A stretch of DNA of 16,331 nucleotides, from NCBI GenBank assembly GCA_934875675.1, contig CAKXIK010000011.1, forward strand, positions 50,762 through 67,092, in the 5' to 3' direction. Position 1 is the stretch's first letter; each line of letters begins with the position of its first letter. The notes below the pieces were generated by a model. It was not told where the DNA came from. It did not search any database and worked only from the letters and a program-made list of their open reading frames with translations. This document shows positions 7,384-13,624 of this stretch, one piece after another. Position numbers and translations under genes: made by a program. Source of the stretch: an uncultured bacterium (lineage in GTDB: Bacteria; Bacillota; Clostridia; Oscillospirales; Acutalibacteraceae).

Positions 7384-7558
7384 TCCTTTCGATGTTCCAT
7401 GCGCCAGCGGCGCTCTATACAGTGGGGTCTGGGGCTTCTGCCCCGAGCGAGCTGTGGCGGGCGTATAGCCCGACGCTCTGCTCGCCCCACCCGAGGTGGG
7501 AGGGCTTTGCGCCCCGCATCCTTTAGCAGCGCAGCAAGTTGGAGTGTGCCGTTTGCTC
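7384..7558. other. Hairpin-rich segment upstream of mobC, candidate oriT
   Basis: This gene-free, GC-rich stretch between the ATPase stop and the mobC ribosome site contains four short perfect stems in tandem: GGGGC/GCCCC (7431-7444), CGGGC/GCCCG (7458-7472), CCCACC/GGTGGG (7486-7500) and GGGC/GCCC (7502-7514). In MobP elements the origin of transfer commonly lies just upstream of mobC and the relaxase and contains inverted repeats beside the nick site, so this is the natural place for it. The nick site itself could not be recognised. It is also where composition changes from moderate to high GC, suggesting an old recombination joint. Confidence 0.45.
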
Positions 7559-8622
7559 TCATTGCTGTTTCTCTTGTGACGGCTGTGACAGGTGTGACGG
7601 CAAATTTGACACGGAGCCCATATCGTTTTTCCCGTCACTGCCGTCACTCCCGTCACCGGCGAGCGTCAGCCGCAGTTCCCGGTGGTCGCGGGTTCGGCTG
7701 AGCTCAAACCGAACGCCCCGCGCGGCCAATTCCTCTCTGCCGCGCAGGAGACGCTTGGTCAGCGTTGCGGGCAGCAGCGCCTCTTCACACCGCGGCACCA
7801 GTGCTTCTGCCAGCTGCGTCGCCGTGCCGGTGAACGATTTACACTCGTTAAGAAAATCAGAGAGAACCGGAATGAGCGCGTCGCGCGGTTCAGGCTTCAC
7901 AGTGACGCTGTCCGCAAGCAGCCGCCAGATATGTGTGTCAGGGTCGAATTCCAGCGACAGCTCCCGGTATTCGATATCTCTGCCGGTGCAGTAGAGCGTG
8001 GCGGAACTGTCGCCGCGGCGGTTTCGGCACAGTACGAAATTGGAATCCGTCGCCCCGCTGATTCCGGTCGTCCCGGAAATCATGTTCATCGGATCGTCGT
8101 CGCCCATCTTTCGCAGGTGATGGATGAGCAGTACCGCCGTGTGATTCCGGTCCGCCAACTCTTTCAGAATGCCGAGGTCGCGGTAGTCTCCCGCATAGGG
8201 GTTTGCCTCGCTGGAAACATTCCGCACGCGCTGAAGCGTGTCGATGACCACGAGGCCAGTGGCAGGATGCTCCGAAAGAAAATGCTCGACTTGCTGCTCC
8301 AACCCCGACCGGAGCTTTTCAGACATGGTGGCGAAATACAGATTCTCCGGTGCGTCGTCCGTGAGATCCAGCAGCCGGTTCTGAATCCGGGAATAGCTGT
8401 CCTCCAGGCAGAGATACAGCACATCGCTTTGTCCGGCGGCGAATCCCCACACGGTATCTCCCTTCGCCACGCACAGACACAGCCAGAGCGCCAGCCATGA
8501 TTTGGCGCGCCCGCGAGGAGATGGAGGCCCTGCGGCAGCAGGCCCTCGATCATATACCGGATGGGCGGAAGCCGGGCGGCCATCAGCGTCGCCCCGTCTA
8601 CGGTTTTCAATTCCTTTGGCAT
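7559..8622 (-). pseudogene. RepA-like AAA/RecA-fold ATPase, inactivated by loss of the P-loop
   Basis: The gene begins at ATG 8622, with AAAGGAGG 8 bases upstream, and runs in one frame to about 8503 (GLLPQGLHLLAGAP). It then resumes in another frame with SWLALWLCLCVAKGDTVWG to the stop at 7559. The break falls where the Walker A motif (GxPxxGKS) should be: GAP is present and SWLALW follows, but the Gly-Lys part is gone. A deletion of about 10 bases between two short CAAA repeats would explain both the loss and the frame change; the size is inferred. Downstream motifs remain: Walker B GLVVIDTLQ, LLIHHLRK and SGTTGISGATD. The family (plasmid RepA hexameric helicase type) supports replication of the excised element. 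It cannot bind ATP normally as it stands. Confidence 0.82.
7575..7657. repeat. Two inverted arrays of three 9-bp repeats
   Basis: Three tandem copies of a 9-bp unit of the form TGTGACGGC (7575-7583, 7584-7592, 7593-7601) are followed, after 29 bases, by three 9-bp units of the form CCCGTCACT (7631-7639, 7640-7648, 7649-7657). The second array is the inverse of the first, matching at about 20 of 27 positions. They fall in the last codons of the ATPase gene, encoding a Gly-Asp-Gly-Ser and Ser-His/Pro-Ser-rich tail. The layout resembles iterons of a replication or transfer origin, or a long RNA stem. Confidence 0.6.
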
Positions 8623-8652
8623 TTTACAGCCCTCCTTTCTTTCATGCTTTCA

Positions 8653-8718
8653 TTGTAGAAAAATCCATCGCCGTGTTATATAATTGATGGAAAGAATTTT
8701 ATTTTGTTAAAATCCATT
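8653..8718. promoter_or_regulatory. Divergent promoter region between the ATPase and the DUF6076-like gene
   Basis: On the + strand TTGATG (8684-8689), 18 bases and TAAAAT (8708-8713) form a plausible promoter for the gene at 8738; a TATAAT also occurs at 8679-8684. TCCATC (8664-8669) is mirrored by GATGGA (8686-8691) and AAAATCCAT occurs twice, 50 bases apart (8660-8668 and 8709-8717), which could be operator sites shared by both directions. Confidence 0.4.
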
Positions 8719-8737
8719 CTTTACAAGGAGGCGTGCC

Positions 8738-9844
8738 ATGGAGATCACATTCCCGTACGCACAGGTATTCGTCGATGACAACAACCTCCTCAGCGTATTC
8801 TTCCATCACGACGCCGAGCATTCATCGTTCCGGCAGATCGGCGCCATCGGAAACGGCATCGTGGATTTCTGCGAGCTGGACTTTGCGCCCGCGCTGGAAA
8901 AAATGAAGGCGCTGCAGGCCGTGGGGGCCGTCAGCGCCAATGCGGATGCGATTCGGAATGCCTGTTGGGATGCGGTGGATTTGCTCAAGGAGCAACACAG
9001 CTATGTCCACTTCTTTCTCAACGGAGAACTGCTGCGGAATTTTTATGTGTCCGAAAGAACGCTCTCGGAGCAGACGGATTATGCCTGCTTTCTGTTCCGG
9101 TACTATGCTGAACAGCAGACGCTGTACCGGGAGGCACTGGAGCTCTGCCTGAGCACGGAGGTACTCGCGGAATATACGCTTCCGGAGCGGTATGTGATTT
9201 TCGGGAACAGGCACCCGGATTTTCAGCACGGAATGCTGCGGACCATGTACGGGATCGCACCGGTCAGCCGCGGCAGGTTTGATGCGAAAAAAGTGATTGC
9301 AGTTCAGAACGCCGACGAGACGGACACGCGCGGCGTGCTGCAGAACCTCCACCGGGACAGCGAGCATGCGGTCAGCATGCAGCAGTACTTCGTGGTTCAG
9401 GATCTCGGCGAGATGCTGTTCCTGGAGCTAATGGAGGCGGTGAAGCGCGGCGTCCGGGTTAAGCGGTGCGCATTGTGCGACCGATACTTTGCGCTCACTG
9501 ATCACCGCAAGCGCAGCTATTGCCACCGTCTTTACGACGGAAAGCACACCTGCAAGCAGATCGGCGCCAAGCAGAAGTTTAGTCAGACCGTGGGCGACGA
9601 TCCTTACCTGCAGGAATTTCAGCGGGTCTATAACCGAATGTACAGCCGTTATTATCGGGAGGATGCTTCGGACGAAGATGTCAGAACGAAGAAGTTAAGC
9701 GCTGAGGAATTCAAAGCATGGACTGCCGCTGCGTCCGAACTGCGCAGGACGTACCGCAGGAAGGAACTCAGCGGCGAGGAGCTGCTTCGCCGCATTTCGG
9801 ACGATGGTGCGAACGGGCCGTATGCGAAGGATTTGGTTTTGTAG
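8738..9844 (+). CDS. DUF6076-like protein with a four-cysteine cluster
   Basis: A 368-residue soluble protein with a good ribosome site (AAGGAGG, 6 bases before ATG 8738). The N-terminal two thirds are rich in aromatic and acidic residues and resemble no family I can name by function. Near the C-terminus lies a cluster C244-x2-C247-x14-C262-x9-C272 in basic surroundings (RCALCDRYF, RSYC, TCKQIG), which looks like a treble-clef or zinc-ribbon metal site that could bind nucleic acid. From memory this matches a family catalogued as DUF6076, found in Firmicutes mobile elements; function unknown. It is the only + strand gene in the element, is transcribed divergently from the ATPase and ends at a strong terminator. 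It is intact and GC-rich like its right-hand neighbours. Confidence 0.8.
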   Translation: MEITFPYAQVFVDDNNLLSVFFHHDAEHSSFRQIGAIGNGIVDFCELDFAPALEKMKALQAVGAVSANADAIRNACWDAVDLLKEQHSYVHFFLNGELLRNFYVSERTLSEQTDYACFLFRYYAEQQTLYREALELCLSTEVLAEYTLPERYVIFGNRHPDFQHGMLRTMYGIAPVSRGRFDAKKVIAVQNADETDTRGVLQNLHRDSEHAVSMQQYFVVQDLGEMLFLELMEAVKRGVRVKRCALCDRYFALTDHRKRSYCHRLYDGKHTCKQIGAKQKFSQTVGDDPYLQEFQRVYNRMYSRYYREDASDEDVRTKKLSAEEFKAWTAAASELRRTYRRKELSGEELLRRISDDGANGPYAKDLVL

Positions 9845-9885
9845 ACCACAGACAAAAACGGTGCATAGAAAAAGAAACAAACCAA

Positions 9886-9926
9886 GCCCCGGAGCAGGCC
9901 TTGAACAGCCCTGCTTCGGGGCATAG
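9886..9926 (+). terminator. Terminator after the DUF6076-like gene, shared with the converging operon
   Basis: GCCCCGGAGCAGG (9886-9898) pairs with 9910-9922 over 13 positions with one G-T wobble, followed on the + strand by ATAGTTTT. On the - strand the stem is followed by TTGGTTTGTTTC and a run of Ts, so it can also end the leftward operon that stops at 9961. Confidence 0.8.
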
Positions 9927-9960
9927 TTTTATGTAGTTACTGAGCGGGTTCAACTCTTCT

Positions 9961-10746
9961 TTACTTTCCGTCAATGAGGTCAGCCGAAGGCATGGTATTC
10001 GGCTTGTAGTCGGGCGGTGTGCTGTTCTTCTCCGGCCTTGTGCTGATCGTCTGGTCAATGACCTCGCCGATAGGTTCCGGCAGCTCTGGAGCTGGCACTG
10101 TTGCGCCGTGCGGCGGTGTCTCATCCTCGCTGCCCATGGTGCCAACCTTCACGCCGGATTCGTACATGGTATAGTTCTCAGTTACCTGACTTGGGTCGCT
10201 CCATTCAATGAGCCCGAAGCCGGGCAGGTCGTAGAAAGCGTGACCGTCGATCCAGATCGTGTCCGGCCCGAAGGCACAAGGGTAGGTGATGGTTTTGCCA
10301 ATGAGGTTGCCGTCCGCATCGTAGAGAAGCTTTTCGGAGTACACGTTATTCGGGTAGACGTCGGTATGATACGGATCAGCACGAACTGCCTCGGTCTGCG
10401 AAGTAGACGGTGGCGTTGGTTCTTGCGATGTCACGATTACCGGAGGCTCAACCGCTGCCGCAGGGATAGGCGCTGTCTCCGTGACGGTCATCGCAGTCGC
10501 TTCTTCCGCTGCCGCTAAATCCTCCGGGCCTTTGTTTGGTTCGGTTTGCATTGATATGAGTACGGGCTCATCATCAGAGGATAAAGTGATTTCTGGTGCT
10601 GATTCCGCTGCGGCGGCTTCTGCGCTGACAGCCGCGTCTGGCATCTGCTCGGTTACTTCCCCGCCTGTCGGTACCCATGCCCACACGAGGGCACATAGGG
10701 CGGCACACGCCGCGATTGCGAAGGCATTCGCGGTTGCCTTTTTCAT
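9961..10746 (-). CDS. Exported or membrane-anchored DUF6550-like protein, function unknown
   Basis: This 261-residue protein has a basic start (MKK), a hydrophobic helix at about residues 8-25 (signal peptide or single membrane anchor) and then a long Ala, Glu, Pro and Thr-rich low-complexity linker to about residue 120. A more ordered segment of about 85 residues (YSEKLLYDADGNLIG, FYDLPGFGLIEW) follows, then a Pro-rich tail. The layout suggests a protein tethered to or released from the cell surface. It resembles a family I recall as DUF6550 from Firmicutes elements; no function is known to me. ATG 10746 overlaps the stop of the upstream gene (ATGA) and has AAGGAG 7 bases before it, so the two genes are translationally coupled. 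A terminator shared with the convergent gene lies downstream. Confidence 0.75.
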   Translation of the reverse strand: MKKATANAFAIAACAALCALVWAWVPTGGEVTEQMPDAAVSAEAAAAESAPEITLSSDDEPVLISMQTEPNKGPEDLAAAEEATAMTVTETAPIPAAAVEPPVIVTSQEPTPPSTSQTEAVRADPYHTDVYPNNVYSEKLLYDADGNLIGKTITYPCAFGPDTIWIDGHAFYDLPGFGLIEWSDPSQVTENYTMYESGVKVGTMGSEDETPPHGATVPAPELPEPIGEVIDQTISTRPEKNSTPPDYKPNTMPSADLIDGK

Positions 10747-11063
10747 ATTGGCTCTCCTTCCTCAGATACAAAACGAGCGTCCAACCCGACAGTTCCCGTC
10801 GGCGTTGAACGCTCGTTTTCTTTGTAATTGTTCAGTTCATTTGCCAGCTGCCACGCCAGCTTGAATCCGTAGAGAAAGCTGTCCAGCGATTCCTCACTTG
10901 TCATCATCGTGAGATCGTCCACGATCCGCAGCACGATCTTCCGTTGCTCCGCCGGGAGCTTGTCTCGCAGCAGCGCCCGGTTGGCTTCCACCGACTGCTT
11001 CAGCGCCGCCATTTCCGGCCGGATGTAAAAACTGTCGTACAGCACCGTCAGAATATCGTCCAT
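10743..11063 (-). CDS. DUF6809-like small helical protein
   Basis: A 106-residue protein that appears mostly helical, with no membrane segment. The pattern of a short N-terminal helix (MDDILTVLYDSFYIRPEM), a charged middle and the ending SLDSFLYGFKLAWQLANEL resembles proteins catalogued as DUF6809 that are frequent in Firmicutes mobile elements; function unknown. ATG 11063 is chosen because a perfect AAGGAGGTGA site precedes it; the frame extends nine codons further without such a site. It overlaps the next gene by 4 bases. Its last 26 codons contain a long hairpin (10771-10818), which is unusual inside coding DNA. The gene lies behind its own possible promoter and the strong promoter of the XRE stump. 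Confidence 0.72.
   Translation of the reverse strand: MDDILTVLYDSFYIRPEMAALKQSVEANRALLRDKLPAEQRKIVLRIVDDLTMMTSEESLDSFLYGFKLAWQLANELNNYKENERSTPTGTVGLDARFVSEEGEPI
10771..10818. other. Long hairpin inside the 3' end of the DUF6809-like gene
   Basis: AAACGAGCGT (10771-10780) is the perfect complement of 10809-10818. Inside it CAAC pairs with GTTG and CCGAC with GTCGG around the loop AGTTCCC, giving about 19 paired bases with one mismatch and one bulge. TTTT follows on both strands. It resembles a terminator or attenuator placed just before the ribosome site of the downstream gene. Confidence 0.6.
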
Positions 11064-11088
11064 GTGCCTCACCTCCTTGCAGCAAGAC

Positions 11089-11117
11089 ACGATAGCATGT
11101 TCAGAGAGAAAAGTCCA
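11089..11117 (-). promoter_or_regulatory. Possible secondary promoter for the DUF6809/DUF6550 operon
   Basis: On the - strand TGGACT (11117-11112), 17 bases and TATCGT (11094-11089) give four of six matches to each consensus box, just upstream of the DUF6809-like ribosome site. The -35 box lies inside the end of the XRE remnant. Confidence 0.35.
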
Positions 11118-11256
11118 TACAAAGATGAAGCTCTCGAATGGATACGCCCTTTGCTGTTCTTAGCGCCCGCAAATAGCCACCAAAGGAGAACTCTGTTACA
11201 GATAAGTCCGTAATATTTCTTTCGCAAAACTCGGCAGCCGAAGTATCAGCCGACAT
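11101..11256 (-). pseudogene. Truncated XRE-family (helix-turn-helix) repressor remnant
   Basis: A 51-residue frame starts at ATG 11256 with AGGTGA 5 bases upstream. Its middle, FGGYLRALRTAKGVSIREL, is the classic start of an XRE/Cro helix-turn-helix domain. After SIREL the expected recognition helix is missing; only eight unrelated residues follow before the stop at 11101. A deletion joining the first 43 codons to downstream DNA is the simplest reading. It still sits behind a consensus promoter and a candidate operator, so the original gene was probably an autoregulated repressor of the element. The stump cannot bind DNA as an XRE protein, which may leave the operon derepressed. This is too short to be noticed by simple gene finding. 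Confidence 0.65.
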
Positions 11257-11272
11257 AATAATCACCTCGATA

Positions 11273-11288
11273 TAAGTTAGTTAGCTTA
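11273..11288. promoter_or_regulatory. Imperfect palindrome between promoter and XRE remnant, candidate operator
   Basis: The 16-base segment TAAGTTAGTTAGCTTA has mirrored ends (TAAG/CTTA) and partly mirrored TTAG/CTAA centres. It lies just downstream of the -10 box, where a repressor bound to its own promoter would sit. Confidence 0.4.
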
Positions 11289-11294
11289 CAGACT

Positions 11295-11323
11295 ATTATA
11301 GTAAATTAAAGTAGTTTTGTCAA
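11295..11323 (-). promoter_or_regulatory. Consensus sigma-70/SigA promoter reading into the XRE remnant and operon
   Basis: On the - strand TTGACA (11323-11318), exactly 17 bases and TATAAT (11300-11295) match both consensus boxes fully with ideal spacing. Transcription would run leftward through the XRE stump, the DUF6809-like and the DUF6550-like genes to the terminator at 9886-9922. Confidence 0.9.
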
Positions 11324-11344
11324 TCAAACGTTGTTATTGCAAAG

Positions 11345-11380
11345 AAAAGGCTATCGATTATATAAAATCGATAGCCTTTT
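11345..11380. terminator. Bidirectional terminator
   Basis: AAAAGGCTATCGATT (11345-11359) and its exact complement (11366-11380) form a 15-bp stem with loop ATATAA; A and T runs flank it so it works on either strand. It separates the membrane protein gene at 11441-11785, which ends toward it, from the consensus promoter only 22 bases further left. Confidence 0.85.
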
Positions 11381-11440
11381 CTCTCGTATTCAGTTTACCT
11401 TGACCCTCGGTTCACAAGTTGTCTTTACGACCACTCGTAT

Positions 11441-11785
11441 TTAATCCGGTTCTTTTTCTTTTCTTTTCCGCAAATTCGCAAAGAAAACAAAAATTAAAAC
11501 TACGCTCAAAAAAGAAAAAACAATATAATGATTTGACATAAAAAATCCCGAGAGAAGAATAATCGCGGTAACAATGGCAAGGCAGATAAAAGCGGTAATT
11601 CTTTGTGACAGCAGCCCCACAATTCCGCAGATTAAAAGCAAAATTCCACCGATCAGCATCAACAAAAGCGAAAACGCAAGAGATGACTCTACATCGGAAA
11701 CAGTGCTTTGACTGAATAGAACCACAAAAAGCACGGAAACAGAGGCGCCGCTTAAAACAGCCAAAATATTAGATATTCTTTTCAA
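11441..11785 (-). CDS. Small four-helix membrane protein of unknown function
   Basis: A 114-residue protein with four hydrophobic segments (about residues 4-24, 33-58, 62-82 and 87-106) and a strongly basic C-terminus (RKRKEKEPD) that should lie in the cytoplasm. The arrangement resembles small DUF4064-type membrane proteins, but I cannot assign a family with confidence. The start is taken as TTG 11785, which has GGGAGG 7 bases upstream; the frame runs on to another TTG at 11806 without a ribosome site. A bidirectional terminator lies 60 bases downstream. It is AT-rich and unlike the GC-rich genes to its left, so it may be host DNA next to the element or a late-acquired cargo gene. Confidence 0.65.
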   Translation of the reverse strand: MKRISNILAVLSGASVSVLFVVLFSQSTVSDVESSLAFSLLLMLIGGILLLICGIVGLLSQRITAFICLAIVTAIILLSGFFMSNHYIVFSFLSVVLIFVFFANLRKRKEKEPD

Positions 11786-12106
11786 CTCAAAGCCTCCCTC
11801 AATCAAGACGGTTCATCAATCGCTTCTCTTTACGATGCGTAACCATTGCAAGTGGCTGCTAAAAGAACAAAATTCGCAATCGAATCTAAACAATATAAAA
11901 GGCATTTTTTCATTGATAAAAAAGAACGCAGAAGGTATTTATTCTGCAGTTAACAAAAAAGTAGTTATCATATTAATACGATAACCATACACAGTATACC
12001 ATTTCGTTTTTCGAAATGCAACACTAAACATGCACGAAAAATGTAGAAAATAAAGTATAAAGAATGAAAAAAATAAAATGTTAAGTAATATTTTGGAAAA
12101 AACAAC
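11786..12106. other. AT-rich intergenic region with several dyads, no gene seen
   Basis: No supported gene lies here. Visible structures are GCAGAA/TTCTGC (11928-11947), followed by a T-run on the - strand and therefore terminator-like; a 22-base near-palindrome at 11964-11985 (GTTATC mirrored by GATAAC around TATTAATA, 20 of 22 positions symmetric); and CATTTCG/CGAAATG with a T5 loop (12000-12018). A single open frame crosses most of it but includes the terminator of the next gene and has no ribosome site. Confidence 0.5.
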
Positions 12107-12134
12107 AAAAAACCGCCATGCAAATGCACGGCGG
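12107..12134 (-). terminator. Terminator of the deacetylase-like gene
   Basis: On the - strand CCGCCGTGCA, a 2-base loop and TGCATGGCGG (12134-12113) form a 10-bp stem with one G-T wobble, followed by TTTTTTGTTG. It begins 12 bases after the stop of the gene at 12146. Confidence 0.88.
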
Positions 12135-12145
12135 TGTATGTATAC

Positions 12146-13357
12146 TTATTCAAACATGACTTCGTCCATCAGTGAACCCCGATAACCGTAATCATAGGCC
12201 CATTTTGCAGAGTCTACCACAAGTTCACGGAATTTCGGAATATAGGATGCATAGTCGGGGTGAAAATACTGCTCATGAATCATCAGCTCAACAAAGCCGC
12301 TGCGGTGAACATCTGCCTTAATTGCTTCCAGCCGCGGCATTAGGTCTTCGTATTTTACCGTATTGAGAACCAGATCAATTCGGCCATGCATCACGTCTTC
12401 TTCCGTATTCATCCAAAAATCGCGGGCGCCAACGTGACGTACCAATTCATCCGGATAATAATAAGCAACCAGTGGATCGCCGTTGTCAAAGAACTCAAAG
12501 TAGCCCGTTAAGCCGCGATACCCAACAGAGCGCAGTGCACGAACACCGCCAATATTTGATTCGCCCCAATGAACGGTGCAAACCTTGGCAAGGGTTTTCT
12601 CACCGGCAAAGCGGCGGATCTCGGCGTTGATTTTATTGGCGTCTTCTGTCATGCGCTTCATGGTTGTGTGCTTATACGGCATATCCGGATGTTCCTGATG
12701 TGCATGGAAAGAAAGATGCAGCCAATCGGAATTTTCTTCCCACTCCGCCTTGAACTTGTCGGTCATCATAGAAAGATTAAAATAGTCACGGCAAATTGAA
12801 AAACCGGGCATATCGTCCGTTTCATAGAAAAGATTCAGATGTACTTTAGCATCAAATTTATCATGTGCCTCTTTGTAAACCGCCAAATATGGATTTTCAA
12901 AGATGGAATGATAAACATCCTGATTTTTTGTAATATCCTGCAAAAAAAGAATATTATCGTCGGATGAAATACGATATTTACCTACCGAATGGCGGAAGTC
13001 GTAAACCGCAATCCGATCACAGTTTTGGCGGCAGTTCATGTCTTCTGCAAAAAAAGTATTGCGCCTGCCTTCTAACGCCAATTCAGCTTCAAAATACTTT
13101 CCGTTAAAAAAAGCCTTTTCTTCATTGATATATATATCTGCATCAGGTGCTGCGGCAACAAGTGCTTTAATGATGAGCTGGCCGTTTTTTTCTGCTCCGT
13201 CAAACTGATTTAAACAGTCTCCGTCAATGGGAAAAATAAAATGCACCGGTTTGTGCAGAGCAAAATAATCTTTCAACCGAATCAGATCCTTTTTGTTTAA
13301 AATTAGCGCATAGTACCACGGTAGTTCAATGAGTAAACAGATTGTGAACAACGCCAT
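12146..13357 (-). CDS. Large protein of unknown function, possibly a deacetylase-like barrel; 5' end affected by IS DNA
   Basis: A 403-codon frame encodes an apparently cytoplasmic protein. Features that recall polysaccharide-deacetylase-type barrels are an early acidic motif (FIFPIDGDCLN), WLHLSFHAHQEHPDMPY near residues 218-234, VCTVHWGE and a late MIHEQYFHPDY. These could supply the Asp and His ligands of a metal site, but the canonical TFDDG motif is absent, so this is a weak structural guess. The ATG at 13357 lies inside the remains of an ISAs1 transposase gene, and the first 10-20 residues (MALFTICLLIEL) are probably IS-derived. A TTG at 13276 with AAAAAGGAT before it is an alternative start. 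The body has no stops and a good terminator follows, so the gene may be truncated yet still expressed. Confidence 0.55.
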   Translation of the reverse strand: MALFTICLLIELPWYYALILNKKDLIRLKDYFALHKPVHFIFPIDGDCLNQFDGAEKNGQLIIKALVAAAPDADIYINEEKAFFNGKYFEAELALEGRRNTFFAEDMNCRQNCDRIAVYDFRHSVGKYRISSDDNILFLQDITKNQDVYHSIFENPYLAVYKEAHDKFDAKVHLNLFYETDDMPGFSICRDYFNLSMMTDKFKAEWEENSDWLHLSFHAHQEHPDMPYKHTTMKRMTEDANKINAEIRRFAGEKTLAKVCTVHWGESNIGGVRALRSVGYRGLTGYFEFFDNGDPLVAYYYPDELVRHVGARDFWMNTEEDVMHGRIDLVLNTVKYEDLMPRLEAIKADVHRSGFVELMIHEQYFHPDYASYIPKFRELVVDSAKWAYDYGYRGSLMDEVMFE

Positions 13358-13559
13358 TGATTCACAATTTTATCCAAGTGGGATGACTGCAACAGACACA
13401 TAAATTGTTTGTCCGAAAAACTACCTTTCACAGAAGAGTCACATTTGAGAACATTGTAAGCCATATGTCGCAATATGTTTAGATTTTCAGCAGAATTATC
13501 CTTTCTGGCTCTACTTTCGTCTTCTTGAAAAGTCATAGAACCCAATGAAGACTATGCTC
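13345..13559 (-). pseudogene. ISAs1-family transposase, C-terminal fragment
   Basis: Read leftward from 13559, the translation gives EHSLHWVL, then after a frame change MTFQEDESRARKDNSAENLN, ILRHMAYNVLKCD, GSFSDKQF and LDKIVNQW. This is the conserved C-terminus of ISAs1-family transposases (LHWVLDxxFxEDESRxRKxNxxENLxxLRHxxxN). The missing GA in LHWVLDM explains one frameshift. The piece continues on the other side of the IS1182 insertion. The exact IS end to the left was not located; it probably lies near 13320-13345 and abuts the gene at 12146-13357. Confidence 0.82.
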
Positions 13560-13578
13560 CAGCCTGTGTGAAAACACA
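13560..13578 (+). repeat. Left terminal inverted repeat of the IS1182-family element
   Basis: CAGCCTGTGTGAAAACACA, matching the complement of 15152-15170 at 17 of 19 positions. It is preceded by the GCTC target duplication. Confidence 0.9.
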
Positions 13579-13624
13579 TAGTAAAAGCTACCGTTTTACT
13601 TTCAAAAAAAGCGCCTCAAAGTGG

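Larger units (their letters stand above)
3510..11400. mobile_element. Integrative mobilizable element (recombinase, relaxase, MobC, ATPase, accessory genes); ends approximate
   Basis: A large serine recombinase, a MobP relaxase with MobC, a RepA-like ATPase and small accessory genes lie together between housekeeping transketolase genes and an unrelated gene cluster. No coupling ATPase, TraG/VirB4 or other mating-pore gene is seen, so it is mobilizable rather than self-transmissible. Composition is uneven: AT-rich in the recombinase, middling in mobC and the relaxase, GC-rich from about 7400 to 11060. The left limit is placed at the dyad near 3510 and the right limit near the terminator at 11345-11380. 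I found no convincing direct repeat to prove either end, and the membrane gene at 11441-11785 might also be cargo. Confidence 0.65.

Noticed and set aside
7381..7656. N-terminal extension of MobC to a start at 7656
   Set aside because: The extension runs through the hairpin segment and the repeat arrays, overlaps the end of the ATPase gene and gives a Thr, Arg and Pro-rich peptide unlike MobC; a good ribosome site supports 7374.
7575..7657. CRISPR array
   Set aside because: The units are 9 bp, contiguous and lack spacers; they lie in coding DNA and no cas gene is present.
7682..8500. A 272-codon + strand frame opposite the ATPase gene
   Set aside because: It is the complement of a GC-rich gene with recognisable ATPase motifs on the other strand and has no plausible ribosome site or domain.
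8822..9367. A 181-codon - strand frame opposite the DUF6076-like gene
   Set aside because: No ribosome site and low similarity to any protein pattern; the + strand gene has an ideal ribosome site and an ordered cysteine cluster.
12050..12058. ATAAAGTAT resembling part of the dyad at 3510-3550, as a possible second attachment site
   Set aside because: Only nine AT-rich bases match and there is no surrounding symmetry, so chance is the better explanation.
11968..12153. A 61-codon - strand frame between the membrane gene and the deacetylase-like gene
   Set aside because: It runs through the downstream gene's stop and terminator hairpin and lacks a ribosome site; its hydrophobic look comes from AT-rich sequence.
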